Positions 35,809 through 44,126 of a DNA stretch of 64,000 bases are shown here, in pieces (the stretch's first letter is position 1; every line of letters starts with the position of its first letter). The notes below the pieces were generated by a model. That model ran no database searches. It was not told where the DNA came from and worked only from the letters and a program-made list of their open reading frames with translations. The stretch covers positions 1 through 64,000 of the forward strand of contig JAQYLT010000082.1 in the NCBI GenBank assembly GCA_028719885.1. Reading direction: 5' to 3'. This DNA comes from Bacillota bacterium (GTDB lineage Bacteria > Bacillota > Clostridia > Oscillospirales > Oscillospiraceae). Both the position numbers and the translations under genes were made by a program.

Positions 35809-36387
35809 ATGGTAATGAGTGTTGTTTGGGCGGTGCTGCTGGGGGGCTCCATCATATGTGCGCTGGTCACCGGCCGGGGACAGATGCTCTCCGCCGGGGT
35901 GATGCAGGGGGCCCAGTCGGGGGTGACCCTGGCCATTTCCATTGCGGGTTCCCTTTGCCTCTGGGCCGGGGTGGGAAGGCTGATGGAGAAAATCGGGTTC
36001 ACCGCTGCTTTGGCCCGCCTGCTTCGTCCGGTCACCGGCAGGCTTTTTCCCTCCACCCGGGAGGACCCCAAGCTTGCCCAGGCTCTGAGCGCCAACATCT
36101 GCGCCAATGTTCTGGGCCTGGGAAACGCGGCCACGCCTCCGGGAATTGAGGCGGCACAGCGGATGGCAAAGGGCTGCGGCGGCCGGGCATCTGATGAGCT
36201 GTGCCGGCTGATCGTGCTGAATACCGCCTCCATCCAATTGATACCGGCCAACGTGGCGGCGGTTCGCAGCGCTCTGGGCTGCGGACGACCTTTCGACATC
36301 CTCCCGGCGGTATGGCTGGCCAGCCTGTGCTCCGCCGGAATGGGACTGCTGATGGCCTGGCTGCTGGGGAGAATCAGCCATGACTGA
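35809..36387 (+). CDS. spmA: Spore maturation protein SpmA
   Basis: The 192-residue membrane protein carries the SpmA/nucleoside-recognition blocks (NICANVLGLGNAATPPGIEA and RLIVLNTASIQLIPANV). In Bacillus, SpmA and SpmB are needed to dehydrate the spore core. The start ATG is 8 bases after AGGAGG; the track ORF starts inside the rsmI terminator. It overlaps spmB by 8 bases. Confidence 0.94.
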   Translation: MVMSVVWAVLLGGSIICALVTGRGQMLSAGVMQGAQSGVTLAISIAGSLCLWAGVGRLMEKIGFTAALARLLRPVTGRLFPSTREDPKLAQALSANICANVLGLGNAATPPGIEAAQRMAKGCGGRASDELCRLIVLNTASIQLIPANVAAVRSALGCGRPFDILPAVWLASLCSAGMGLLMAWLLGRISHD

Positions 36388-36892
36388 CTATCTGGTGCCG
36401 CTGCTTCTGCTGTTCACCGCCCTCATCGGGCTGCGGAAAGGAGAAAACACCTATGATATTCTCCTGGGCGGGGCCGCAGAGGGGCTGTCTCTGCTGAAAA
36501 CCATTCTGCCATCTTTGATTCTGCTGCTGACGGCGGTTTCCATGTTCCGCGCCTCCGGAGGGGCGGAGCTGCTGAGCCGCCTGCTGGGGCCGGTGTTTTC
36601 CCGGTTTGGCATCCCGCCGGAATGCGCCATGCTGGTGCTGGTGCGGCCCATCAGCGGAAGCGCCGCCTTGGCCGTTGGAAGTGAGCTGATGGCCCGATAC
36701 GGCACGGATTCCCAAATCGGCCGCACTGCCGCGGTGATGCTGGGCTCCACAGAAACCACCTTTTACACCCTCAGCGTGTATTTCGGCGCCTCGGGCATCC
36801 GCAAAACCCGCTATACCCTCCCGGCAGCACTGTTTGCCGATCTGGTGGGTCTCCTCACCGCCTCCTGGTCCGTCAGGCTCTTTTTCTCATAA
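36380..36892 (+). CDS. spmB: Spore maturation protein SpmB
   Basis: The 170-residue protein is the usual partner of SpmA. It has hydrophobic helices and the conserved block VRPISGSAALAVGSELMARYG followed by MLGSTETTFYTLSVYFGA. Members share the gate fold of nucleoside transporters. Overlap with spmA implies coupled translation. It is further evidence for a spore former. Confidence 0.94.
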   Translation: MTDYLVPLLLLFTALIGLRKGENTYDILLGGAAEGLSLLKTILPSLILLLTAVSMFRASGGAELLSRLLGPVFSRFGIPPECAMLVLVRPISGSAALAVGSELMARYGTDSQIGRTAAVMLGSTETTFYTLSVYFGASGIRKTRYTLPAALFADLVGLLTASWSVRLFFS

Positions 36893-36916
36893 TGCGCCTA
36901 TGGATTCAGCCTGGGT

Positions 36917-37136
36917 AAATTGAAATTTGTCGGGATGTTTCGTAGGGAACGGATTTATCCGTTCCGCCCGGTAACGTTTTTATGGGGTGCACATTGAATG
37001 GAAAAATGTTGAAAATTGGGACCTTTTACCATCCAATAAACCATGGGTGGTAACTGACGTTTCGGAACGGATAAATCCGTTCCCTACGAACACGTTGGAA
37101 GACATCCCATCCAACGAACCCGTCAAATTCCAATTT
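36917..37136. repeat. Dispersed palindromic repeat, full-length 220-bp copy A
   Basis: The ends AAATTGAAATTTGTCGGG and CCCGTCAAATTCCAATTT are inverted repeats. Inside each end is CGTAGGGAACGGATTTATCCG or its reverse complement. The middle has AATGGAAAAATGTTGAAAATTGGG. It matches copy B (39869-40088) over its whole 220 bases with only a few substitutions. The element has no coding capacity. It fills the spmB to LRR-protein gap. Confidence 0.92.
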
Positions 37137-37163
37137 GTCTATTTGCTTTGTGAATAGAATTCG

Positions 37164-37195
37164 ACCCCCCATTCCGTTTTTGGGGAATGGGGGGT
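37164..37195. terminator. Inverted repeat at the end of the LRR-protein gene
   Basis: ACCCCCCATTCC and GGAATGGGGGGT form a perfect 12-bp stem with an 8-base loop, 6 bases beyond the LRR-protein stop. The only nearby T-run (AATTTT) is on the plus side, so termination may be stronger for rightward transcripts. Confidence 0.7.
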
Positions 37196-37200
37196 AATTT

Positions 37201-38568
37201 TCAGATGGTTTCCCAGGTCAGATTGCCGCCGTAGGAAACGGTGGCTTTCCGATTCCAGCCCTGGGCATCCTGGGGATAGAAGGCGGTGGCCTGGACGCCC
37301 TTGAAGGCATTGTCCCAGATCGTCGGGGCAGCCCCCTGGAACGTCACGCTCCACATGCCGCAGTTGGAGAAGGCCTCCGTCCCGATTTCGGTGACGGCCG
37401 CGGGAATCCGGATGGTTTCCAGCTTGGAGCAGTAGCTGAACGCATATCTGCCGATGCGCTCCAGGGTCTCCGGAAGCACCACGGCAGTCAGCCCCCGGCA
37501 GTTCCGGAAGACATAGTTTCCGATTTCCGTCACGCCGCTGGGAATCATCACCGAGGTGATGGAGGCGCAGTCCCGGAAAGCGCCGTCGCCAATGGTCCGA
37601 ACGGAGCCCGGAATGGAAAGGGATGTCAGGCTGCTGCAGCCGGCAAAGGCCTCCGCGCCGATTTTTTCCAGATTGATGGAGAGCTCCGCGGATTTCAGCC
37701 CGGTGCAGCCATAAAAGGCCATTTCAGAGATGGTGGTCACCGCCTCCGGGATGGCAACGGACCGCAGGCTGCTGCAGCCATAGAAAGCCTGGCTGCCGAT
37801 GAACGACACATTTTCCGGAATGGACACATCCACCAGACTGGTGCAGCCCCGGAAGGCGGCGGTTTCAATGGCGGTGACGGAATCCGGAATGGCAACGGTG
37901 TTCAGCTTGGTGCAGCCGAAGAAGGCGTAGCCCCCCAGGGTATCCACCGTGCCGGGAATTTGAATCCAGGTGAGGGCGCTGCAATTGGCGAACGCCGCCC
38001 AGCCGATGCTTTTCAGGCTTCCAGGCAGCTTGAGCTCCTCCAGGGATGTACAGCCCCGGAAGGCCTCGTCCCCGATGGTCTCCAATTTATCCGGCAGGGT
38101 GAGCTTTTCCAGATTGATGCAGCCCACAAAGGCAAGATTGCCGATGTTGGTCACGCCCTCGGCCAGCACCACTTCTTTGATGGCTTCCCGGCTCTCGCTC
38201 CAGGGTGCAGGGCGGCCCTCCCGGAAATCAAACATCTCTCCAGTGCCGCTGACGGTCAGCACGCCTTTTTCGGACAGCTCCCAGTTCAGGGAAACGCCGC
38301 AGATGCCGGAGCCGGGCAGATTCTGAGCATCGAGGGGCACCGTGGGATTGGCATATTTCTGCTCCTCCGCCTGAACCAGAGCGTTGCGAACCTCCTCCGG
38401 CAGGCTGCTGAGGAACTGATCCAGGATGTCTCCCGCGCCGATTTCAATCAGCCGGTCAAACTCCGCCTGGGTCTCCGGTGAAATTTCCACCGCCTCTGCC
38501 CGGGGCCCGGGGAGAAGCAGGCAGGTACATAGCACAGCAGCAAGCCCAAGCTTCCATTGATTTTTCAT
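37201..38568 (-). CDS. Secreted leucine-rich repeat protein, BspA/LRR_5 type
   Basis: The 455-residue protein has a signal peptide (KLGLAAVLCTCLLLPGPRAEA), an N-terminal helical region of about 90 residues and about ten LRR_5 repeats of 23 residues. A typical unit reads IPDSVTAIETAAFRGCTSLV. Such repeats form a curved solenoid used for binding host or bacterial surfaces. No LPXTG or transmembrane anchor is visible, so it may be released or held non-covalently. The start is either ATG 38568 or TTG 38574; the ribosome-site spacing does not decide. Confidence 0.9.
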   Translation of the reverse strand: MKNQWKLGLAAVLCTCLLLPGPRAEAVEISPETQAEFDRLIEIGAGDILDQFLSSLPEEVRNALVQAEEQKYANPTVPLDAQNLPGSGICGVSLNWELSEKGVLTVSGTGEMFDFREGRPAPWSESREAIKEVVLAEGVTNIGNLAFVGCINLEKLTLPDKLETIGDEAFRGCTSLEELKLPGSLKSIGWAAFANCSALTWIQIPGTVDTLGGYAFFGCTKLNTVAIPDSVTAIETAAFRGCTSLVDVSIPENVSFIGSQAFYGCSSLRSVAIPEAVTTISEMAFYGCTGLKSAELSINLEKIGAEAFAGCSSLTSLSIPGSVRTIGDGAFRDCASITSVMIPSGVTEIGNYVFRNCRGLTAVVLPETLERIGRYAFSYCSKLETIRIPAAVTEIGTEAFSNCGMWSVTFQGAAPTIWDNAFKGVQATAFYPQDAQGWNRKATVSYGGNLTWETI

Positions 38569-38619
38569 ATTCAATCAACCGTCCTTTCTGATGTGCCGTG
38601 AGAAAACAAAGAACCTCTC

Positions 38620-39615
38620 TTAACTCTGTTCCGCTCCCTTTTCCTTTTTGCTTCCGCCTCTGCGGCGGCGTCTGCGCTGCCGGGCCGGTGCCTCGGGCTC
38701 CGCCTTCTGCGCCCGCCGGGCGTAGGCCTCCGCCGCCTCGGAGGTGGCCTCATAGGTCAACCGGCTGACCCGAATGGTTCCGTCGGGCTGGGCGGAAAGC
38801 CGGACCCGGATGAGGAATTTCCCGTGGTCGGCGCAGGTGGCCAGGTCCATATACCGGTGCCCCGGCTGGGCAAACCACCGGGAACCCAGCATCTGCCTGC
38901 CGCAGACAGGACAGATATTCTCGCAGCCCGTCATGGCGGCCAGGGCCTCCCGCTTGTCGGCATAGTCCCGGAAGACCTTGCGGTCCAGGCAGCCGGGCAG
39001 CTCCGCGCCGTGGAAGCCGTTCTCATGGCTCCGCACCGCCTGGTCATACTCGGCAATGCCCCGGGACAGGTCCAGCCGCTGGCAGATCAGGGCCGTGTGA
39101 TAAGCGTCCCCCAGGGCATCGTGGGCCGGGCGGCTGGCCTCGATCTGAAAGGTATCCATGGCGGTTTTCAGGGCTTTCTGGGAGTTGGAGCCGTCGGTCT
39201 GGGCATTGAAAACCATCTGGACATTGTACCATCTCTCCGTCCAGCTCTGGTCCAGAGAAAACAGCTGCAGATTTTCCCGGAGGATGCCAATGTCGTCAAA
39301 GCCCCAGGTGAGAAACACCGGGCTCTCCCCGCACCAAGTACGGAATTGCTCCATGGCCTCGGGGAACGGAATCCCCTCCGCCCGGAGGCGGGTCTCCTTG
39401 ATGCCGGTGAGCTTGCTGACCCGGCGGTTTAAGTGCCTGTAATATTTGGGAGCGACCATCACCTGAAATTCATCCCCGGGGCAGCCCTGCTCGTCCAGCC
39501 GCACGGCACCGATCTGGATGATCTCCCCCCGGATGGCCACAGGCAGCACCTTTTTGGCCGAGGGTGAACCGGGCCAGGGCTGATTCCACTCCATATCCAA
39601 AACAATAAAACTCAT
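38620..39615 (-). CDS. DEDDh 3'-5' exonuclease (KapD/ERI-1-like)
   Basis: The 331-residue protein begins IVLDMEWNQPWPGS with Exo I (DMEW), has Exo II in LTWGFDDIGIL near residue 102 and Exo III HDALGDAYHTAL near residue 164. This is the DEDDh family of RNA/DNA exonucleases, and the N-terminal block resembles KapD-like proteins. After the domain come a Cys pair (CPVCGRQ) and a strongly basic tail with RRRRRRGGSKK, probably for nucleic-acid binding. It has its own promoter. Confidence 0.88.
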   Translation of the reverse strand: MSFIVLDMEWNQPWPGSPSAKKVLPVAIRGEIIQIGAVRLDEQGCPGDEFQVMVAPKYYRHLNRRVSKLTGIKETRLRAEGIPFPEAMEQFRTWCGESPVFLTWGFDDIGILRENLQLFSLDQSWTERWYNVQMVFNAQTDGSNSQKALKTAMDTFQIEASRPAHDALGDAYHTALICQRLDLSRGIAEYDQAVRSHENGFHGAELPGCLDRKVFRDYADKREALAAMTGCENICPVCGRQMLGSRWFAQPGHRYMDLATCADHGKFLIRVRLSAQPDGTIRVSRLTYEATSEAAEAYARRAQKAEPEAPARQRRRRRRGGSKKEKGAEQS

Positions 39616-39649
39616 TACAAAACCCTCTATCTAATCGTCCTGTTACCGT

Positions 39650-39679
39650 ATCATACCACATTGGAGGGGCTTCTGTAAA
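39650..39679 (-). promoter_or_regulatory. Predicted promoter of the exonuclease gene
   Basis: TTTACA and TATGAT on the minus strand are 18 bases apart, about 35 bases upstream of the exonuclease start. Confidence 0.6.
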
Positions 39680-39752
39680 CAGGAAGTTTCGCCGCGGCGG
39701 GATTTCCATGGTAACATTTTTGTGAATGTCCTGGAATTCGCGGTTTTTGGGC

Positions 39753-39781
39753 ATGACAGATATTCCCTGATTTGGTATAAT
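39753..39781 (+). promoter_or_regulatory. Orphan rightward promoter-like sequence
   Basis: ATGACA and TATAAT are separated by 17 bases. No gene follows on this strand; the downstream 85 bases lead straight into repeat copy B. It could drive a small RNA or be a remnant of a gene interrupted by the element. Confidence 0.4.
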
Positions 39782-39868
39782 ATGGTCAGAGGTGATCAGA
39801 ATAGATTTGCACCAAGTCGGAAAATTCATCGCCCAGCTCCGGAATGGACGAATGCCCCCAGCGTCAGT

Positions 39869-40088
39869 AAATTGGAATTTGCCGGGATGTTTCGTAGGGA
39901 ACGGATTTATCCGTTCCGCCCGGTAACGTTTTTATGGGGTGCACGTTGAATGGAAAAATGTTGAAAATTGGGACCCTTTACCATCCAATAAACCATGGGT
40001 GGTAACTGACGTTTCGGAACGGATAAATCCGTTCCCTACGAACACGTTGGAAAACATCCCATCCAACGAACCCGCCAAATTCCAATTT
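39869..40088. repeat. Dispersed palindromic repeat, full-length 220-bp copy B
   Basis: The ends AAATTGGAATTTGCCGGG and CCCGCCAAATTCCAATTT are nearly perfect inverted repeats. It is the same length as copy A and nearly identical. TA dinucleotides stand beside both ends, as expected for IS630/Tc1-mariner target sites. It contributes most of the 538-bp gene-free stretch between the exonuclease and the sortase genes. Confidence 0.93.
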
Positions 40089-40114
40089 TTATCGCAAAAG
40101 TGAATACGCTGCAA

Positions 40115-40152
40115 AAAAATGGTATGACCGGCGGTTGGGTCATACCATTTTT
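40115..40152 (-). terminator. Terminator of the sortase-pilus operon
   Basis: AAAAATGGTATGACC and GGTCATACCATTTTT form a 15-bp perfect stem around 8 bases. On the minus strand it ends in TTTTTTT and follows the last sortase stop directly. Confidence 0.92.
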
Positions 40153-40153
40153 G

Positions 40154-40825
40154 TTATTCGATTCTGTCGCAGCGGATGGCGCAGCGGGTTTGGCCGCTCA
40201 CGTTGCAGGTGAAGAGGGTCAGGTCCCAGTCGCCGCTGATCATCCGCTCCACATCGTTAGGGCCCACAGTATCGAAAGAGGAAACGGCATAGCGGAACAC
40301 GTTCCCAACGGCATCGGTAAATTTGACCTCCGTCCCCACAGGCACATATTTCAGGGGCTGGAAATGCTGGGAATAGTTATGGCCGCAGATGACCAGATTA
40401 TCCTCATACACATTCCCGGCAAAGCGGCAGGGGGAAATTTTCAGCCGTTCGTAATCCCACTGATCCATCACCGGCAGGGACAATTCCAGGGACGCCACCT
40501 CCAGCACGCCGATATAGTCGTAGCCGTTCAGCTCCACAGTGGGCATCTCCCCCTCCGGCAGCGGAGCCGGGGGCTGGGTCTGCTCCGGCGGGGCGGCTTC
40601 CTCCGTGGGGGCCGTGGTTTTCTGGGCTGAAGTCTCCTCCGTTGGTTCTGAGGCCGTCTCCCCGGGAGAGGGCAGCATGGTTTTCAGGGACTGAACTGTC
40701 TCCTGGGCCGCCACTCCCGCCCGGTGGGAATCCCACACATTATACACTGTGAGCAAAAGGGCCGCTGCCAAAAGCAGCAGCCCAATGGTAATGAAAAACG
40801 TTCCTTTTTTACCCATTTTCGTCAC
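40154..40825 (-). CDS. Sortase, second of the pilus operon (class uncertain)
   Basis: The 223-residue protein has one N-terminal transmembrane segment, a Pro/Thr/Glu-rich stretch (about residues 50-95) and a sortase barrel. The catalytic His is in VICGHNYSQHF, the Cys in TLFTCNVSG, and the Arg in TRCAIRCD. It lacks the C-terminal membrane segment of class C pilus sortases and is closer to class B, D or E. It may anchor finished pili to the wall. The start is unclear: a GTG 4 bases after GGAGG, or an ATG 9 bases later; both overlap the minor pilin gene. Confidence 0.87.
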   Translation of the reverse strand: MTKMGKKGTFFITIGLLLLAAALLLTVYNVWDSHRAGVAAQETVQSLKTMLPSPGETASEPTEETSAQKTTAPTEEAAPPEQTQPPAPLPEGEMPTVELNGYDYIGVLEVASLELSLPVMDQWDYERLKISPCRFAGNVYEDNLVICGHNYSQHFQPLKYVPVGTEVKFTDAVGNVFRYAVSSFDTVGPNDVERMISGDWDLTLFTCNVSGQTRCAIRCDRIE

Positions 40826-41645
40826 TTGTCCTCCGGCGCAGCAGCCCCAGGCAGAGGAACACCAGGCCGGAGAAGGCCAGGACGGAAACAGGCCACCAGA
40901 GCTGGCCGGTCTGGGGAATCTTCTTCCAAGTGTTTGTCACGATGAAAGTATTGCCCTCCCGGGTGATGGCGGAGGTGTAGCGGGGGTTGGCATCCTCGGT
41001 GACATACCAGTTATCCGGCGGCAGATTCTCCCACATGTGGCTCCACTGGTTTGCGCTGCTCAAGGTCACCGGGCTGCCATAGGCATTGCCGTTTCGCATC
41101 AGGTGAACGGTGACGCTGGCGGGCCGGTTGGATGCCTGGTCTCCCACCCAGCGCTTGACCACGGAGATATCCATGTCCATTTCCTTTTTGCCCTCGGCGG
41201 AAACATCCCACAGGAAGCTGCCGTTCTCATCCTTTTGAGGCACGGACACCAGCAGCGGCGTGGGCCAATACTGGATTCCGTTCAGTTCGCCCGGATCGCC
41301 GATCACCAGATACACGCCAATGGAGAGGTTCCGGAATACCACCTTGCCATTTGCGACCTTGGCGTTGGCCAGCTCCGTGGCGGCACCGGCGCGAACCATA
41401 TCCGCCATCACGGAGGCAGCGGCGGCATAGTCGGAGGTATCTACTTTGCTGAAAGCATCGTCCATGACAATTCCGCCGTTTTTCAGGCTTCCCACCCGGT
41501 AGATGTGGTACTGGGTATCCTCCAGCGGATAGGAGATGGTAAGCGTCCCCACATCCTCCGCTCCGGCCGTGAGCAGGGAGAGCCCCAGCACCAGACAGCA
41601 CAGCACTGCAGCCGTCAGTCGGCCAAACAATCCATGATTTTTCAA
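40809..41645 (-). CDS. Minor pilin subunit with IPQTG sorting signal
   Basis: The 278-residue protein has a signal peptide (LTAAVLCCLVLGLSLLTAGA), an N-terminal beta domain and a Cna-B domain (about residues 165-240, VVKRWVGDQASNRPASVTVHL and LPPDNWYVTED). A sorting signal IPQTG follows, then a hydrophobic helix and an RRR tail. IPQTG departs from the LPSTG of the two other pilus proteins, so a different sortase may handle it. The likely start is TTG at 41645, after AAAGGAAG; the track ORF extends back into the sortase gene. Confidence 0.86.
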   Translation of the reverse strand: MKNHGLFGRLTAAVLCCLVLGLSLLTAGAEDVGTLTISYPLEDTQYHIYRVGSLKNGGIVMDDAFSKVDTSDYAAAASVMADMVRAGAATELANAKVANGKVVFRNLSIGVYLVIGDPGELNGIQYWPTPLLVSVPQKDENGSFLWDVSAEGKKEMDMDISVVKRWVGDQASNRPASVTVHLMRNGNAYGSPVTLSSANQWSHMWENLPPDNWYVTEDANPRYTSAITREGNTFIVTNTWKKIPQTGQLWWPVSVLAFSGLVFLCLGLLRRRTSDENG

Positions 41646-41659
41646 GATACGCACTTCCT

Positions 41660-42499
41660 TTATCTTGATTTCGGTTTCTTTTTTGTGGTCAGCAGCAGAA
41701 TCAGCAATAGAATCAGCAGCATGGGCGCGGCCACCACCGGCGCCACCAGGGTGGGGTCGATCTGAATCGCATCGGCGGGGACGCGGATGGCCTTTGCCTG
41801 TTTTGCGGTTTCGATGCGGTGCCCCCACACCAGCAGCCGATGGGTATTGATGCCGTAGGGGGTGCAGGTGACCAGGGTGACCAGGTCCTCTCCGGGGATG
41901 ATCTCCAGGGAGGAAAGGTCGTAGGGCTCCACGATGAGGATCTGGTCCACCTCATAGGTGAGCACCTCGTCCAAGACGTTGAGTAGGAAAGTATCCCCCA
42001 CCACCAGCTTATCCAAATCGGTAAACAGGCGGGCGGAGGGGAGCCCCCGGTGGCCGGAGAGGACGCTGTGGGTGCTCTCGCCGCCGATGGGCAGGGAGGA
42101 GCCGGGGATGTGACCCACGGCAATTTGAAGCACCGCCTCGTCTACCCCATGGTAGATGGGCAGGTTCACCTTGATTTTGGGAATCTCAATGGAGCACATA
42201 ATGCCCGTGCCGGACACGTCCAAAATTCCGGCATAGGCTTCCAGCTCTTCGGGAGAAAGATTCCATTCGCTTTTTTCCCGCTGGGAAAGAACTGCATTGT
42301 ATGCCCGGCCGTCCTCCAAAAGGGAGGAATAGCGGGAGTTGTCGATCTGGGCCACGCTTTCGGCGTAGGTTGCGATGGCCCGGGACTGATGGAGGGAATT
42401 CCAGTAGTCGCTGGCGGTGGGATACAGCAGTAAGCAAAGCCCAATGATGAGTGCCAGAACCAAAAGGACCGTGGACAGATTCTTTTTTATCCAATTCAT
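41660..42499 (-). CDS. Class C (pilus-polymerising) sortase
   Basis: The 279-residue membrane enzyme has an N-terminal transmembrane segment and a lid region. Catalytic His is in VLSGHRGLPSARLFTDLDKL, and the motif TLVTCTPYGINTHRLLVWG contains the Cys and Arg. A C-terminal membrane helix with a KKKPKSR tail completes the class C layout. It joins LPSTG pilins through lysine isopeptide bonds. It sits between the major and minor pilin genes. Confidence 0.95.
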   Translation of the reverse strand: MNWIKKNLSTVLLVLALIIGLCLLLYPTASDYWNSLHQSRAIATYAESVAQIDNSRYSSLLEDGRAYNAVLSQREKSEWNLSPEELEAYAGILDVSGTGIMCSIEIPKIKVNLPIYHGVDEAVLQIAVGHIPGSSLPIGGESTHSVLSGHRGLPSARLFTDLDKLVVGDTFLLNVLDEVLTYEVDQILIVEPYDLSSLEIIPGEDLVTLVTCTPYGINTHRLLVWGHRIETAKQAKAIRVPADAIQIDPTLVAPVVAAPMLLILLLILLLTTKKKPKSR

Positions 42500-42524
42500 G
42501 GGGCGCTCCTTACCAATGCTCCCC

Positions 42525-42556
42525 CTCTCCCCGCCCCCGTGGGAGGGCGGGAAGAG
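42525..42556 (-). other. RNA hairpin between pilin and class C sortase genes
   Basis: In minus-strand RNA CTCTTCCCGCCC pairs with GGGCGGGGAGAG over 12 bp (one G-U) around an 8-base loop. No T-run follows, so it is unlikely to terminate fully. It could protect the 3' end of the pilin message and lower sortase expression relative to pilin. Confidence 0.55.
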
Positions 42557-42582
42557 GAATGGAAGAAATAGAATGAAAGGGA

Positions 42583-44016
42583 TTACTCAGCGGTGTTCAT
42601 CCGCTTCTTGGAAACCAGCAGCACCACCGCGCCGATGACCAGGATGGAGCCCACCACATAGAAGATGGTGGTGCCCATGCCGCCGGTGGAGGGCAGGGTA
42701 TTGCCGGCCTTGTTTTCCACTTCGGCAACGGTGTTGTCCTGATTGCTCACGGTCACTGTTACATCGTTGGCCTTATTGTAGCCATCAGGAGCTTCAACCT
42801 CAACCAGGGTATACGTGTCGGCATCCAGGCCCCAGATGACGATGTTCTGACCCGCAACGGTGGTAAAGGTATCCACGTTTCCATTGGGATCGACCCTGTA
42901 GTTGGCAGAATCCTGCATCGCAGACAGCTTCACAACATCCCCAGCAGCATTCTTCAGTTGGAACTTTGCACCAGCCAGCCGCTTGGACTTATCACCGTTG
43001 GCATACTTCAAAATCTCAAGCTTGTGGGTCGTGGTGCTGGTCTTGCTTTCAACGGACTGCTGATCGCCATAGGTGATGACGGTTTTATTTTCCTGAGCGT
43101 TAATCGTATACCTCCAGACGGTCTCTCCCGTCTCAGAGGATGAGGTAAAGGTAACAGCGCTTCCGTTCAGCGTAGCGGTATAGGTTAGGGTCAGCTTTGT
43201 CTCGGCGGTCAGGGTGGCAATGTATTCGTCCTTAATCACGATGGTGAACGTATCACTGTTTTCCGGAGTTCCCAGAATTTCGTAATTATCCGCAGCCAAT
43301 AGATTGCTTTCATTCACTTCCGTACCCACATAGATTTTGATGGAGCCATCAGTAAAGGTCAGGCCATCGCCCATGGTGTCGTGGATCTTCACATTCCGGG
43401 TGTGCGGCTCGATGGTGGCAATGGATTTGAACTCCACCTGCTGACCGATTTCCGCATCGTTGGTTGCGCCATAACTTCCGGTGCTGTCCTCTTTGACACT
43501 TTTTTCAATTGTATCCTCCGGGTTTTTATCCTCGATTGTCACAGCAGAGCTCTGGGGGGTGGTTTCAATCATGGCCAGGGTGCCCAGGGAGGAGGTGATC
43601 AGGTAATAACCATTGTCCAGGCCGGAAAACTCCACCGTGTTACCGGTGGCGGTTTGAGTAGAGGCAACCGTCTTTCCGTCCAGCGCGGCGGAGGCGGAAA
43701 CAGCCAAAGCAGCTGCATCTATGAAACCTTCCTTGGGGGTAACCGTGCCGGACTCGGCCACATCCACGTAAGCCGCGCCAGCGCCGGTTTTAAAGAAATC
43801 TTTCCATTCAGTGGTCACGGTGTAAGTAAAGGCCGTGGGGGCACTTGGGTCGTCCACCGACAAGTCAAACAGCTTGTAAAGCTTATAGGTTTCATTTTCC
43901 TTTGCCTTGTTGACGGTAATGGTGCAGGTTCCGCCATCGGCAAAGGCGGTGGCGCACAGGGCAGCCGTCATCATCAGCGCAAGCAGGAGCGCAAGGACTT
44001 TTCTTGTTGTTTTCAT
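42583..44016 (-). CDS. Major pilin, isopeptide-forming LPSTG protein
   Basis: The 477-residue protein has a signal peptide (KVLALLLALMMTAALCATAFA). An N-terminal pilin domain follows with a lysine-rich YKLYKLFDL segment, then a D2-type fimbrial isopeptide domain (about 170-320) and a SpaA/Cna-B domain (about 335-440) whose YTLVEVEAPDGY is the E-box. It ends with LPSTGG, a hydrophobic helix and KKRMNTAE. The backbone subunit of sortase-built pili has this layout. It is next to the class C sortase, supporting its role as backbone. Confidence 0.94.
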   Translation of the reverse strand: MKTTRKVLALLLALMMTAALCATAFADGGTCTITVNKAKENETYKLYKLFDLSVDDPSAPTAFTYTVTTEWKDFFKTGAGAAYVDVAESGTVTPKEGFIDAAALAVSASAALDGKTVASTQTATGNTVEFSGLDNGYYLITSSLGTLAMIETTPQSSAVTIEDKNPEDTIEKSVKEDSTGSYGATNDAEIGQQVEFKSIATIEPHTRNVKIHDTMGDGLTFTDGSIKIYVGTEVNESNLLAADNYEILGTPENSDTFTIVIKDEYIATLTAETKLTLTYTATLNGSAVTFTSSSETGETVWRYTINAQENKTVITYGDQQSVESKTSTTTHKLEILKYANGDKSKRLAGAKFQLKNAAGDVVKLSAMQDSANYRVDPNGNVDTFTTVAGQNIVIWGLDADTYTLVEVEAPDGYNKANDVTVTVSNQDNTVAEVENKAGNTLPSTGGMGTTIFYVVGSILVIGAVVLLVSKKRMNTAE

Positions 44017-44068
44017 TTCGTCATTTCCTTTCTTGTTTCAGAAAATTGAGGATGCAGGTCTGGGGGGA

Positions 44069-44096
44069 TGTGAATCAGGACCGCGCCCGATTCACA
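44069..44096 (-). other. Hairpin between adhesin and pilin genes
   Basis: TGTGAATC and GATTCACA form an 8-bp perfect stem around 12 bases in the 110-base gap. There is no T-run. It may be a processing or stability element giving more pilin than adhesin message. Confidence 0.45.
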
Positions 44097-44126
44097 AGCC
44101 TCCGGAATGCAGGGGATGTTTTTTCA

